From: an uncultured bacterium
GTDB taxonomy: Bacteria; Cyanobacteriota; Vampirovibrionia; Gastranaerophilales; Gastranaerophilaceae
Direction: 5' to 3'
DNA length: 64,000 nt
Assembly: GCA_900319365.1 (NCBI GenBank)
Contig: ONOE01000003.1
Coordinates: forward strand, 135,444-199,443
Each line of letters opens with the position of its first letter. Positions within the stretch are counted from its first letter, which is position 1. Of this stretch, positions 42,757 to 51,952 are shown in pieces. The position numbers were made by a program, and so were the translations under genes. Below the pieces are notes generated by a model. That model was not told the origin of the DNA, did no database searches, and was given only the letters and a program-made list of their open reading frames with translations.

Positions 42757-44060
42757 TGAAAAAGCTTTGCTCAATACTATTTTTAAGTTTGGTCTTATTC
42801 TTGCCCGATTGGGGCAGCGGGGCGCAGGCAATTGTTATAACCGCTCAAAATAATACCGTTCCGACTTCAGTCCAGAACAAAAATATTCCTTATTACAATT
42901 ATTTGAGATTTTATAATATAGATTCTCAAAATTTTAAAATTGCTTTCAAACAGTTAAATGAAGAAGAAGAAAAAGATTTTTTTCGAACTCTGACAAAAGA
43001 CGAAAAAAAAGATTACAAATACGCAAAAAAAATTCAGCAAATGATAGATAGAGGAGCGTGGGGAGAAGTTTTATACAAATATCCCGATTTTTACCCTGCA
43101 TTAATTCAGTATTACCAAAATTGCAAGGATAGAAATTTGTACGAAGAAGCCCTGCGAATTATGGACAAAATCCGAATGGGCGACAGATACAATCAAATCT
43201 TTTCAAAAGATTCGGTAAATCATGAACTCGCACAGCTCTATATTCAAAATAAACAGTACATGAAAGCAATCGATATTTTAAAGCAGTATGAAAATTCATA
43301 CAATGACAGGGTTTATGCCGATATGGCAAGTTGCTATTTCGGACTTCAGAATTACCAAAAAGCAATTTATTATTTAAATAAAACCAGGAACAAACAGTAT
43401 TCTGATAACGAGCTTTTATATTCCTGCTATATCGAGTCAAAAGATATGACAAATGCTCATAAAATTGCGGTTGTTCTGTCTAATCAAAAATATAATTTTG
43501 AAAATCTGATGAGATTGCAAACAACTTCTTCAAATGATGCGGAAAAACTCAAATATGCTTATCAGGCTCGCAATACGACCAACGATACTGCAGAAATTAT
43601 TATGATAAATAAGTTTATTGCGGATTTGGAGCAAAAGAAACTTGATAACCAAATATCTGCACTTCATCAGTTTATTAAAAAGCCGAATTGGGAATTTTTC
43701 CGTTCTCAATTGCCCGAAACCGTTTCGACTGCCGAACTTTGCCAAAAACAGGATGAATTTTTCCGCACGGCAGAAAGATATCTTGTTATGTATAACGGGC
43801 AGCAGCTTACGAATGCGTTCAATTCATTAAATCAGGACTTTACGAATTATGTTCAACAAAAGAAAAACGAATATTATCAGACGCTTCAACTCCAAATGCA
43901 ACAGGCGCAGCTTCAAGCTCAGCAGCAACAACAGTACATTCAGCAGCAATTAATCGAACAGCAAAGAATGGAAAATTATATCAGAATGCAAAGGGTTATG
44001 GAAATGGGCAACCGTGCTTACTATTCCAACCCGCTGATTTACGATCCGTATTTCTGGTAA
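42756..44060 (+). CDS. Exported TPR-type repeat protein
   Basis: The 434-residue protein has a signal peptide at 1-25 (MKK, hydrophobic core, GAQA cleavage). Helical repeats of TPR/Sel1 character cover about 110-260 (e.g. ELAQLYIQNKQYMKAIDIL, YADMASCYFGLQNYQKAIYY). The C-terminal 80 residues are Gln-rich and helical (QMQQAQLQAQ). It probably acts as a periplasmic scaffold; partners are unknown. An unusual palindrome surrounds its start. Confidence 0.75.
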   Translation: MKKLCSILFLSLVLFLPDWGSGAQAIVITAQNNTVPTSVQNKNIPYYNYLRFYNIDSQNFKIAFKQLNEEEEKDFFRTLTKDEKKDYKYAKKIQQMIDRGAWGEVLYKYPDFYPALIQYYQNCKDRNLYEEALRIMDKIRMGDRYNQIFSKDSVNHELAQLYIQNKQYMKAIDILKQYENSYNDRVYADMASCYFGLQNYQKAIYYLNKTRNKQYSDNELLYSCYIESKDMTNAHKIAVVLSNQKYNFENLMRLQTTSSNDAEKLKYAYQARNTTNDTAEIIMINKFIADLEQKKLDNQISALHQFIKKPNWEFFRSQLPETVSTAELCQKQDEFFRTAERYLVMYNGQQLTNAFNSLNQDFTNYVQQKKNEYYQTLQLQMQQAQLQAQQQQQYIQQQLIEQQRMENYIRMQRVMEMGNRAYYSNPLIYDPYFW

Positions 44061-44110
44061 ATTAGTTTTAATATTTGATAGAAGTTTTTAATTTTTAAAA
44101 AGGCGGTTGT

Positions 44111-44707
44111 ATGACAAATAAAATAAAAAATATCTGCGTATTTTGTTCTTCAAGTGATTATTTGGACGAAGTTTATTATAAAGATGCTAAAAAACTGGGC
44201 GAATTAATCGGTGCTTACGGGTACAATATTGTTTATGGCGGTTCAACGCTCGGAATGATGTGGGCATGTGCGCATGAAGTTAAAAATAACGGAGGAAAAG
44301 TTTACGGTGTTATGCCTCAAAGACTTATCGATATGGGCTGCCGAACGGATAATTGCGATGAGTTTTTCGCAACAGAGGGTATGCGTGAACGAAAAGACAA
44401 AATGGATAAACTGTCTGATGCCGTAATCGTTATGGCCGGCGGATTCGGAACGTTGGAAGAATTTAGCGAAATGTTTGTTCAAAAACAGTTAGGCTATAAC
44501 AAAAAAGCTATCGTCCTTTTAAATACAAACGGCTATTATGATAAGCTTTTGGAATTTTTTAACGTAATAATAGAACAAAAATTCGCAAACAAATTTGCAA
44601 AAGATTTAATTTATGTTGCCCAAACTCCAAAAGAAGCTGTTGAATACATAAATAATTATAAAGAACCTCAAAAATCCGTTTCAAAATTTGAGGTTTACGA
44701 AAGATAA
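44111..44707 (+). CDS. LOG family (Lonely Guy-type) phosphoribohydrolase
   Basis: The 198 residues fit the LOG/TIGR00730 family, nucleoside-5'-monophosphate phosphoribohydrolases related to lysine-decarboxylase-like Rossmann proteins. The hallmarks are VYGGSTLGMMW, GMRERKDKM with the catalytic Arg, and GGFGTLEE with the catalytic Glu. In bacteria the physiological nucleotide substrate is often unclear. AAAAAGGCGG precedes the ATG. It is probably independent of the downstream gatB, 78 bases away. Confidence 0.92.
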   Translation: MTNKIKNICVFCSSSDYLDEVYYKDAKKLGELIGAYGYNIVYGGSTLGMMWACAHEVKNNGGKVYGVMPQRLIDMGCRTDNCDEFFATEGMRERKDKMDKLSDAVIVMAGGFGTLEEFSEMFVQKQLGYNKKAIVLLNTNGYYDKLLEFFNVIIEQKFANKFAKDLIYVAQTPKEAVEYINNYKEPQKSVSKFEVYER

Positions 44708-44785
44708 AATCACCCTAAAAATTTGTATATTCCCCTATTTTCATTTTTGTGCTAAAATGATTTCATTAGTCAAGGAGAGAATAAA

Positions 44786-46240
44786 ATGGTTGAAAAAGAG
44801 TTACGAGATAAATATGAAGTTGTCATAGGTTTGGAAGTTCACGCACAACTCAAAACCAAAACAAAGATTTTTGCGCCCGATAAAAACGAATTCGGACAAG
44901 AACCCAACAGTTTAACAAGTCCGATTACGTTAGGTATGCCGGGTGTTTTACCCGTATTGAATAAAGAATGCGTTAATATGGGTATTTTAGCAGGCTTGGC
45001 ATTTAATTGCGAAATTCCGCCAAGATGCAAATTTGACAGAAAACAATATTTTTATCCCGATTTGCCGAAAGGTTATCAGATTTCTCAATATGACGAACCG
45101 ATTTGCGTAAACGGTCATATAGATATCAACGGAAAAAGAATCGGTATTACTCGTGCCCACCTTGAAGAAGATGCGGGCAAACTTGTTCACGTCGGTTCAA
45201 ACGGCATAGCAGGTTCTTTGTATTCTCTTGTTGACTTGAACAGAGCGGGTACTCCGTTACTTGAAATCGTATCCGAACCCGATATGAGAAGTCCGCAGGA
45301 AGCAAGAGCTTATATGGAAGAATTGCGTGATATCGTACGTTATGCTGGCGTTTGCGACGGCAACCTCGAAGAAGGTTCAATGAGATGTGATGCTAACATT
45401 TCTATTATGCCCAAAGGTTCAAAAGAGTATGGCACAAGGGCTGAAATCAAAAATATCAACTCTTTTGCAGCTTTAGAAAGAGCTTTGGAATACGAAATTG
45501 ACCGTCAGATAGAAATCGTGGAAGACGGCGGCGAAGTCGAACAGGAAACAAGACTTTGGAACGATGATACCAAAGAAACAAAAACGATGAGAAGTAAAGA
45601 AGATGCAAATGATTATCGTTACTTCCCCGAACCTGATTTGATGCCATTGGAAATTTCAAGAGAATGGGTTGAAGAAATAAGAGCAAAAATGCCCGAACTT
45701 CCCGCTCAAAAAAGAGAAAGATATCAAGGTTTAGGCTTAAGCGAATACGATGCACGTATTCTTGTTGAACAAATGCCTTTAGCTTTGTTCTTTGACAAAG
45801 CAGTAGAACTCGGCGCTAACCCGAAAACCGCCGTAAACTTCATTATGGGTGAGATTTCAGCTTACTTAAAAGAAAATCATCAGGAAATCAATGAAACAAA
45901 ATTAACTCCCGAAAACTTGGCAGAACTTATCAAAATGATTGAGAAAAAGACAATCTCCAACAACATCGGTAAGAAGATATTACTTGAAGATATGCTTCCG
46001 ACGGGTGAAAAAGCATCTGTTATCGTTGAGAAAAAAGGCTTGAGCCAAATTTCTGATGAGGGTGCAATCAAAGATATGGTTAAAAAAGTTATAGATTCTA
46101 ACCCTAATCAGGTTGCAGCTTACAAAAACGGTAAAACTAATTTGCTGGGCTTCTTTGTCGGACAGGTTATGAAAGCTACTCAAGGCAGAGCTAATCCGCA
46201 AACCGTTAACAAATTTGTAAGAGAATTTTTGGATAAATAA
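44786..46240 (+). CDS. gatB: Aspartyl/glutamyl-tRNA amidotransferase subunit B
   Basis: GatB activates mis-acylated Glu-tRNA(Gln) or Asp-tRNA(Asn) for amidation, using ammonia from GatA. The 484 residues start YEVVIGLEVHAQL and show FDRKQYFYPDLPKGYQISQ, HLEEDAGK, LVDLNRAGTPLLEIV and EGSMRCDANIS. The C-terminal YqeY-like tail binds tRNA. GGAGAG precedes the ATG. gatA and gatC are not here. A SIS-domain gene follows after 12 bases and is probably co-transcribed. Confidence 0.97.
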   Translation: MVEKELRDKYEVVIGLEVHAQLKTKTKIFAPDKNEFGQEPNSLTSPITLGMPGVLPVLNKECVNMGILAGLAFNCEIPPRCKFDRKQYFYPDLPKGYQISQYDEPICVNGHIDINGKRIGITRAHLEEDAGKLVHVGSNGIAGSLYSLVDLNRAGTPLLEIVSEPDMRSPQEARAYMEELRDIVRYAGVCDGNLEEGSMRCDANISIMPKGSKEYGTRAEIKNINSFAALERALEYEIDRQIEIVEDGGEVEQETRLWNDDTKETKTMRSKEDANDYRYFPEPDLMPLEISREWVEEIRAKMPELPAQKRERYQGLGLSEYDARILVEQMPLALFFDKAVELGANPKTAVNFIMGEISAYLKENHQEINETKLTPENLAELIKMIEKKTISNNIGKKILLEDMLPTGEKASVIVEKKGLSQISDEGAIKDMVKKVIDSNPNQVAAYKNGKTNLLGFFVGQVMKATQGRANPQTVNKFVREFLDK

Positions 46241-46252
46241 AAAGGGAAAATT

Positions 46253-47311
46253 ATGCCGCTTATTAAACACAAAAAAACATCTATGGAAATTGAAATTCTT
46301 GCTCAAAGTAAAATTACCGAGCAGATATTAGGTGCCTATGTTCAAAATAATGAAATAAATATTGATGTGCCGACGAGAATAAAAAGCGTTATTCTTGTGG
46401 CAAGCGGTTCATCTTTTCATTGCGCAAGGTATATTGCGGATTTGTTCGGAACAATCGGGCAAATTGATGCAAGGGCAATTTATTCAAGCGAGTTTTTGTT
46501 AAAACCCATAGTTGAACATGACAGCGGACTTTTGTATGTTTTTATTTCTCAGTCAGGTGAAACAACGGATACAAATTCCGCATTAGAGCGTGCAAAAGGG
46601 CTCGGCGTAACTACTTTATGCATTACAAACAATGAAAATTCGACAATTCTTGATAAATCTGATTATCACATATTTTGTCATGCAGGGGTAGAAAAAAGTA
46701 TTGCCGCAACAAAATCGCTTACTTCTCAGATGTTGTGCGCAATTCTGCTCGTTTTGAAACTTTCTCAAAACAAAGGTGTTGATATAAGTTCTTATTTAAG
46801 GGATTTAAACGATATCCCCGATATAATTTCTCAAACTTATAAAATCCGCCCGAAAATTAAACAGATGGCCAGGTTTTTATCAAAATACAGAAGTATCGTA
46901 ATGTGTGCTGACGGTGCATCTTACGCTTTTGCAAAAGAAGCTTCGTTAAAAATAAAAGAAACTTCTTACATAAATACCTGCTCTTATATTCTGGGTGAAT
47001 TTATGCATGGTCATGTTGCGGTTTTGAATAACAGCAAATGCGCCGTAATATTTGTTTCAAACGATGTTTTGTCATACACCGAGATAAAAGATTTAAATAT
47101 AATTAAAGAAAACTACAAACCTCCGATTTGCGTTATAGGTACAAAAACAAATCAGGTTAAATCAACATACAATATTGATATTGAATGTTCAAAACCTATG
47201 GTCAAATCTTTTGCCATACTTGTTATGATTCAACTTCTTGCACTTGAAATTGCTATCAAACTGCATAGAAATGTTGATAAACCGCATGGTTTAAATAAGG
47301 TCGTTAAATAA
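46253..47311 (+). CDS. SIS-domain protein resembling the isomerase half of GlmS
   Basis: The 352 residues contain two tandem SIS domains. They match the C-terminal half of glucosamine-6-phosphate synthase: VASGSSFHCARYIADL, ISQSGETTDT, HAGVEKSIAATKSLTSQ and FMHGHVAVL; the C-terminus (KPHGLNKVVK) fits the GlmS pattern D-K-P-x-x-L. No glutaminase domain is attached. It may be a glucosamine-6-phosphate deaminase/isomerase of the NagB-II or FrlB kind, or a regulator. AAAAAGGGA precedes the ATG, 12 bases after gatB. Confidence 0.82.
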   Translation: MPLIKHKKTSMEIEILAQSKITEQILGAYVQNNEINIDVPTRIKSVILVASGSSFHCARYIADLFGTIGQIDARAIYSSEFLLKPIVEHDSGLLYVFISQSGETTDTNSALERAKGLGVTTLCITNNENSTILDKSDYHIFCHAGVEKSIAATKSLTSQMLCAILLVLKLSQNKGVDISSYLRDLNDIPDIISQTYKIRPKIKQMARFLSKYRSIVMCADGASYAFAKEASLKIKETSYINTCSYILGEFMHGHVAVLNNSKCAVIFVSNDVLSYTEIKDLNIIKENYKPPICVIGTKTNQVKSTYNIDIECSKPMVKSFAILVMIQLLALEIAIKLHRNVDKPHGLNKVVK

Positions 47312-47331
47312 CAATTTTGTTTAAGTTTTTC

Positions 47332-48684
47332 TTAAACGATACCTTGCGCAAGCATTGCCTGAGCAAGTTTCTTAAATGCCGCAATGTTAGCGCCTGCAAC
47401 GTAATTGTCTTTTAATCCTGCTTCGTCAGATGCTTTTTTGCATTCGTTGAAGATGTTTATCATAATTTGTTCAAGTTTGTTTTCAACTTCTTCAAATGTA
47501 TAATAATATCTCATGCTGTTCTGGCTCATTTCAATTGCAGAAGTAGCTACTCCGCCTGCATTTGCGGCTTTAGCGGGAGCAAAAAGAACACCATGTTCGT
47601 GGAAATAATCGATTGCTTCCATTGTGGACGGCATATTTGCTCCTTCCCCGACTGCTATAACACCGTTATCAACAAGTATTTTTGCCGCTTCTAAGCTCAA
47701 TTCGTTTTGGGTTGCGCACGGAAGTGCGATATCTGTTTTAATTCTCCAGATGGGTGAAACTCCGTCATTGTTGTTCTCAAAATATTTTGCTTTAGGGTGA
47801 GTGTTTAGATATTCTTTGATTCTTCCTCTGCGAACTTCTTTGATTTCTTTAATGCAAGCTAAATCAATTCCGTTTTCATCATAAATACATCCGTTTGAAT
47901 CACTCATTGCAACTACTTTTGCGCCGAAATTTTGAGCTTTTTCAACCGCATAGATTGCAACATTCCCTGAGCCTGATACGGTTACAATTTTATTTTGTAA
48001 AGTGATATCATGATGTTTAAGCATTTCTCTCATATAGAATAACAGTCCGTATCCCGTTGCTTCAGTTCTGGCAAGCGAACCTCCGTAGCAAACGGATTTT
48101 CCCGTTAAAACTCCGCCTTCATACGCATTTTTAATTCTTTTATATTGTCCGAAAAGATAGCCGATTTCTCTTGCGCCGACTCCGATATCGCCTGCGGGAA
48201 CATCAACGTCCTGCCCTATATGGCGGTATAATTCCGTCATAAAACTCTGGCAAAAGCGCATAACTTCATTGTCGGATTTTCCTTTAGGATCAAAATCACT
48301 TCCGCCTTTGGCGCCGCCAATAGGCAATCCTGTCAGGGCATTTTTAAAGATTTGTTCAAATCCCAAAAATTTCATTACGCTTAAATTTACGCTCGGAGCA
48401 AATCTCAAACCGCCTTTATAAGGTCCGATAAGAGAGCTGAATTGAACTCTGTAACCTCTGTTAATTCTTATCTTGCCGCTATCGTCAACCCACGGAACCC
48501 TAAACATTATGATTCTTTCGGGTTCGGTCATTCTTTCAAGAATTGCATTCTTTTCATATACATCGTTTGAACTGATAATCGGTTCAAGTGATGTTAAAAC
48601 TTCTTTTAATGCCTGTATAAATTCAGGTTGGTTGTTATTAATTTTTTGTGCGTTTTGTATAACTCTCTCAATATAATCGTTCAT
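47332..48684 (-). CDS. gdhA: NADP-specific glutamate dehydrogenase
   Basis: GdhA makes glutamate from 2-oxoglutarate and ammonia. The 450-residue hexameric type is shown by YKGGLRFAPSVNL, PIGGAKGGSDFDPKGKSD (catalytic Lys; glycine-rich), PAGDIGVGAREIGYLFGQYK (conserved Asp) and VSGSGNVAIYAVEKAQ (cofactor loop). A nearby aminotransferase (ilvE) would use its product. AAGGGA precedes the ATG. It converges with the SIS gene with about 20 bases between stops. Confidence 0.96.
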   Translation of the reverse strand: MNDYIERVIQNAQKINNNQPEFIQALKEVLTSLEPIISSNDVYEKNAILERMTEPERIIMFRVPWVDDSGKIRINRGYRVQFSSLIGPYKGGLRFAPSVNLSVMKFLGFEQIFKNALTGLPIGGAKGGSDFDPKGKSDNEVMRFCQSFMTELYRHIGQDVDVPAGDIGVGAREIGYLFGQYKRIKNAYEGGVLTGKSVCYGGSLARTEATGYGLLFYMREMLKHHDITLQNKIVTVSGSGNVAIYAVEKAQNFGAKVVAMSDSNGCIYDENGIDLACIKEIKEVRRGRIKEYLNTHPKAKYFENNNDGVSPIWRIKTDIALPCATQNELSLEAAKILVDNGVIAVGEGANMPSTMEAIDYFHEHGVLFAPAKAANAGGVATSAIEMSQNSMRYYYTFEEVENKLEQIMINIFNECKKASDEAGLKDNYVAGANIAAFKKLAQAMLAQGIV

Positions 48685-48828
48685 TATTTATTTCCCTTAT
48701 AAAATCCCTACTATTCTTTTATACTCTTTTTATTTCGTCATTGCAACAAAATTAATAAATTCTTTATTTGAAAATTATCCACAAGGCTAATACCAAGGCG
48801 ATTTTCAGCATTTAACATATATAATGTT

Positions 48829-49623
48829 ATGCTACCCTTGATTTTCACTCTGGTCATATTTTTGACATTCTTGATTGTACAAAGATGCACAATAATTAAA
48901 TATAAAAACTTAAACAAAAACGAGATGTCGTATTTTGCCATGTTAACCCATGACCTGAAATCTCCGACAAGAGCGCAAATTAATGCACTAAATCTTTTAA
49001 TGAAAGGTTATTTCGGCAAACTTACCCCTAAACAATATGAGGTAATAAAATTGACATGTACTTCATCAAAATACATGTCTGATATTGTCAGCAGTATTCT
49101 TGCAGGCTATAAATGTACTTCCTGCCCTATGACAATGAATAAATCGGAATTTGATATTATCTCGCTTGTGAATGATGTTATGCAGCGTTACAAATTTATG
49201 GCGGCCGAGAAAAATTTAAAAATAATCTTTAATCACAGGGATGACTCCTATGTTGTTTCAGGCGACAAGCTCCAAATAGAAAGAGTTATCGCTAATTTAA
49301 TCTCAAATTCCATCATCTACAGTTTGAGCGGTACCGAAATTATTATAAATATGAGCAGTTCGGATATGATTTTTGATTTATCCGTATCAAATCACAGTTA
49401 TCCTATCGGGGATGATGAGATGAAAAATATCTTTAACAGATTTACCAAAACAAAAACTTCTGCAATGAATACGAAATCCACAGGCTTAGGCTTATATACG
49501 GCTAAAAAAATAATAGATAACCATAACGGTGAAATTTATGCAAAAAGTTCACCTGACGGAAATTGTGTTTTCGGGTTTATTCTTCATGCAAAAGGCGAAC
49601 CCGTAAGGCTTTTAAGGCGATAA
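48829..49623 (+). CDS. Minimal histidine kinase without a sensor domain
   Basis: The 264 residues have one membrane helix (about 3-18), then directly a HisKA domain with phospho-acceptor H41 (MLTHDLKSP), and an HATPase with N box NLISNSIIYS and G2 STGLGLYTAKKI. The G1 box is degenerate (NHSYPIGDDE instead of D-x-G-x-G), so ATP hydrolysis may be weak and the protein could be a phosphatase or a partner for another kinase. No input domain and no response regulator are present. Its start context TATAATGTTATG is the same as for mutS2. It ends 4 bases before the tsaB stop. Confidence 0.8.
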   Translation: MLPLIFTLVIFLTFLIVQRCTIIKYKNLNKNEMSYFAMLTHDLKSPTRAQINALNLLMKGYFGKLTPKQYEVIKLTCTSSKYMSDIVSSILAGYKCTSCPMTMNKSEFDIISLVNDVMQRYKFMAAEKNLKIIFNHRDDSYVVSGDKLQIERVIANLISNSIIYSLSGTEIIINMSSSDMIFDLSVSNHSYPIGDDEMKNIFNRFTKTKTSAMNTKSTGLGLYTAKKIIDNHNGEIYAKSSPDGNCVFGFILHAKGEPVRLLRR

Positions 49624-49627
49624 AATC

Positions 49628-50254
49628 TTATCCCATCGGGGGCGGCTGTATATAGAGCGGTTTCAATTCCTGCCACTTGCAAGCGTTTGTTTTCAATTTT
49701 TCATAAGCAAGTTTTGCAAGAATATCACCAAGCGGGTATTGCTCTTTCTGATATGATGTTCCGCCAAGTATTTCTTGCATTTTATCATCTGTTATCAAAT
49801 AATAATCGCCTTTATCCAAAAACTCTTTAATTTCTTCTAAAGGTACGGCGCCTTGAATTTCGCCATCGTGGTAAAAGTATGCCATGTGTTTTCTTGCATC
49901 AAGTGCAACGGCAGGCTTTTTATTATCAGGCGTAATATGAGAAAGAATTTCCAGAGATGAAATCCCCGCAGCAGGGATATTTAATTGCTGCGCCATTACT
50001 CTTGCAACGGTTGTGCAGGCTCTTATCCCCGTAAAACTCCCCGGACCTATATTTATGCCGATGGCATTTAAATCTTGCGGAGTTAAATTATTCTCTTTTA
50101 AAATTCCTTTTATTGTTGAGATTAAAAATGCAGAATGGTATTTGTTGTCCTTGTTTTCGACGATTTTGGAAGATAAAATCTCAAATCCGTTATTGTCTTG
50201 AGCCAGAGCAACATACATTTTGTCAAGGCATGTATCAAAAACTAATATTTTCAC
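49628..50254 (-). CDS. tsaB: tRNA threonylcarbamoyladenosine biosynthesis protein TsaB
   Basis: TsaB is the ASKHA-fold partner of TsaD and TsaE in making t6A37 on ANN-decoding tRNAs. The 208 residues show ILVFDTCLDKMYVAL, YHSAFLISTI, GINIGPGSFTGIR and VALDARKHMAYF. Its ATG overlaps the tsaE stop as ATGA. It is last in yebC-GGDEF-tsaE-tsaB on the minus strand. Confidence 0.94.
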   Translation of the reverse strand: MKILVFDTCLDKMYVALAQDNNGFEILSSKIVENKDNKYHSAFLISTIKGILKENNLTPQDLNAIGINIGPGSFTGIRACTTVARVMAQQLNIPAAGISSLEILSHITPDNKKPAVALDARKHMAYFYHDGEIQGAVPLEEIKEFLDKGDYYLITDDKMQEILGGTSYQKEQYPLGDILAKLAYEKLKTNACKWQELKPLYIQPPPMG

Positions 50255-50724
50255 TTTTCTAATTCCTTTACGATTTTTTCACAATTTTTCCCGAATCCTT
50301 CAAATTCATAAACTCTTGAATCATCATCGGAATATGTTACGTTTATTTTTATGTGGTCAAACGGGATTTGATTTTGAGAAAACTCTGCCCATTCGACAAA
50401 TGTAATTTGTCTGCCTTCAGAGTATTCCTGCAATTCGTCAAATATTGTTTTAATCCCTTCGTTTTCCAATCTGTACAGATCAAAATGATACATCGGAATT
50501 TTTGCGCTGTGGTATTCGTTCAAAATTACAAAACTCGGGCTTGTAACTTTCTCGGTTATGCCGATTGCAGCTGCTACCTCTTTTACAAACGCCGTTTTGC
50601 CTGCGCCGATTTCTCCGTACAAACTTACAAAGCAGCCGTCTTTTTCGATGAGTTTTGCAAATTTTTGCGCAAGTTTTTTTGTATCATCAAGATTTTTACA
50701 TACTTTTTTTAATTTTTCAGTCAT
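50251..50724 (-). CDS. tsaE: tRNA threonylcarbamoyladenosine biosynthesis ATPase TsaE
   Basis: TsaE is the small ATPase of the t6A complex. The 157 residues contain Walker A GEIGAGKT, SPSFVILNEY and HFDLYRLE. It overlaps the GGDEF gene upstream by 8 bases and tsaB downstream by 4. The overlap pattern makes all three translationally coupled. Confidence 0.94.
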   Translation of the reverse strand: MTEKLKKVCKNLDDTKKLAQKFAKLIEKDGCFVSLYGEIGAGKTAFVKEVAAAIGITEKVTSPSFVILNEYHSAKIPMYHFDLYRLENEGIKTIFDELQEYSEGRQITFVEWAEFSQNQIPFDHIKINVTYSDDDSRVYEFEGFGKNCEKIVKELEK

Positions 50725-51949
50725 TATTTATTACAACCTTATTCCTTCCGGTATTCTTTGCCTGATAAAGAGCTTTGTCTGCTTTTTCCATCAAATCTTC
50801 TTCTTTATCATCTTCTTTTATTTCGTATACGCCCATGCTTATGGTTATTTTTATTTCTTTAACATCATTATCGGGCAAAATTTTTGAAATGTTAACAGAT
50901 TTTTCTTCAACGGCTTTTCTTAAACGTTCGGCAACCATTTTGGCTTCATTTATTTTGGTAAACGGTAAAAGAATTGAAAATTCTTCTCCGCCGTATCTGC
51001 CTGCAATATCATATTCTCTAAGCTGTCCTCGAATTACTTTGGCAATAGTTTTTAACACCAAATCGCCGACGGCGTGCCCGTAAGTATCGTTAACACTTTT
51101 GAAAAAGTCGATATCCGTCATTATTCCGCACAGGGGAGCGTGCTGTCTTTTTGCATTTGCTACCTCCTGTTTTATACGTTCTTCTAACTGATGCCTGTTA
51201 TAAAATCCGGTCAGGGCATCAAGAGTTGCGTGTTTTAAAATCTCGGCGTAAACATTTGCTCTATTAATAGTAATTGCCATCTGCCCCGCAAGTTGTTCAA
51301 GATAATCTTTATCCTTTGCGCTTATTTCATCTGATGTACTTTTTGCAACAAGTGTTCCGATATTTTTATTTTCGGTAATCAAAGGTAGTGCATAAATTTT
51401 ATCCGTAACGGAAAGTTTCTCTTTCAGGTTATTAACGACCGAAAGGATTTTTTTATCGTTGCATGCGTTAGGATATGACAAAACATTTGCGTCCGTACTT
51501 TCATCTTTTAAAAAGATATAAATTAAATAATCTTCAAAAAATTTATCAAGCATTTCCCCGATAATCGGTATGATATATTGAAGTTCGTACTGGGTTTCTA
51601 TAATCTTTGCAATATTCTTCATCGTTTCATGAAAATTCACGTCTTTTTGCATTTTTTCGTTTAGCAAAATGTTTTGAATTTTCATCGAAACAAACGGCGC
51701 ACAAATATCTGAGAAGTTCATAAGCTCCTGCGGCATTTGTGAAAACTCCAGACTCCCGAGATACATTTTATTTTTGTACAAAGGAATGCTGTACTCAAGG
51801 TGTGTAAGATCTTTGCGGTTGTAAATATTCAAATTAAACTCGCTTATCCCGAAGTCCTGATTAAAAAAATCCTTTAATGAAGAATAAAGCGACTTTTCAC
51901 TTCTGCTATCATTCAAGATATGTCCAAGTTTTTTGATTTTTTCAAGCAA
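50717..51949 (-). CDS. Diguanylate cyclase with GAF-like sensor
   Basis: The 410 residues carry an N-terminal region of unknown type, a GAF-like domain (about 115-245) and a C-terminal GGDEF domain. The active site is RYGGEEF, which is catalytically competent, and the product-inhibition I-site RxxD (REYD) sits exactly five residues before it. It therefore should make cyclic di-GMP with feedback control. The start is TTG 51949: GAGG lies eight bases upstream and there is no nearby ATG. It starts three bases after the yebC stop and overlaps tsaE by 8 bases. A second-messenger enzyme in a tRNA-modification operon is unusual. Confidence 0.92.
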   Translation of the reverse strand: MLEKIKKLGHILNDSRSEKSLYSSLKDFFNQDFGISEFNLNIYNRKDLTHLEYSIPLYKNKMYLGSLEFSQMPQELMNFSDICAPFVSMKIQNILLNEKMQKDVNFHETMKNIAKIIETQYELQYIIPIIGEMLDKFFEDYLIYIFLKDESTDANVLSYPNACNDKKILSVVNNLKEKLSVTDKIYALPLITENKNIGTLVAKSTSDEISAKDKDYLEQLAGQMAITINRANVYAEILKHATLDALTGFYNRHQLEERIKQEVANAKRQHAPLCGIMTDIDFFKSVNDTYGHAVGDLVLKTIAKVIRGQLREYDIAGRYGGEEFSILLPFTKINEAKMVAERLRKAVEEKSVNISKILPDNDVKEIKITISMGVYEIKEDDKEEDLMEKADKALYQAKNTGRNKVVINND

Positions 51950-51952
51950 AAA

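Noticed and set aside
44708..44785. T-box or riboswitch in front of gatB
   Set aside because: The spacer is only 78 bases with a simple extended -10 box, and no specifier or antiterminator stem could be formed.
47319..47337. GTTTAAG/CTTAAAC hairpin between SIS and gdhA
   Set aside because: The stem is short and AT-rich, it overlaps the gdhA stop, and no T run follows on either strand, so it is not a credible terminator.
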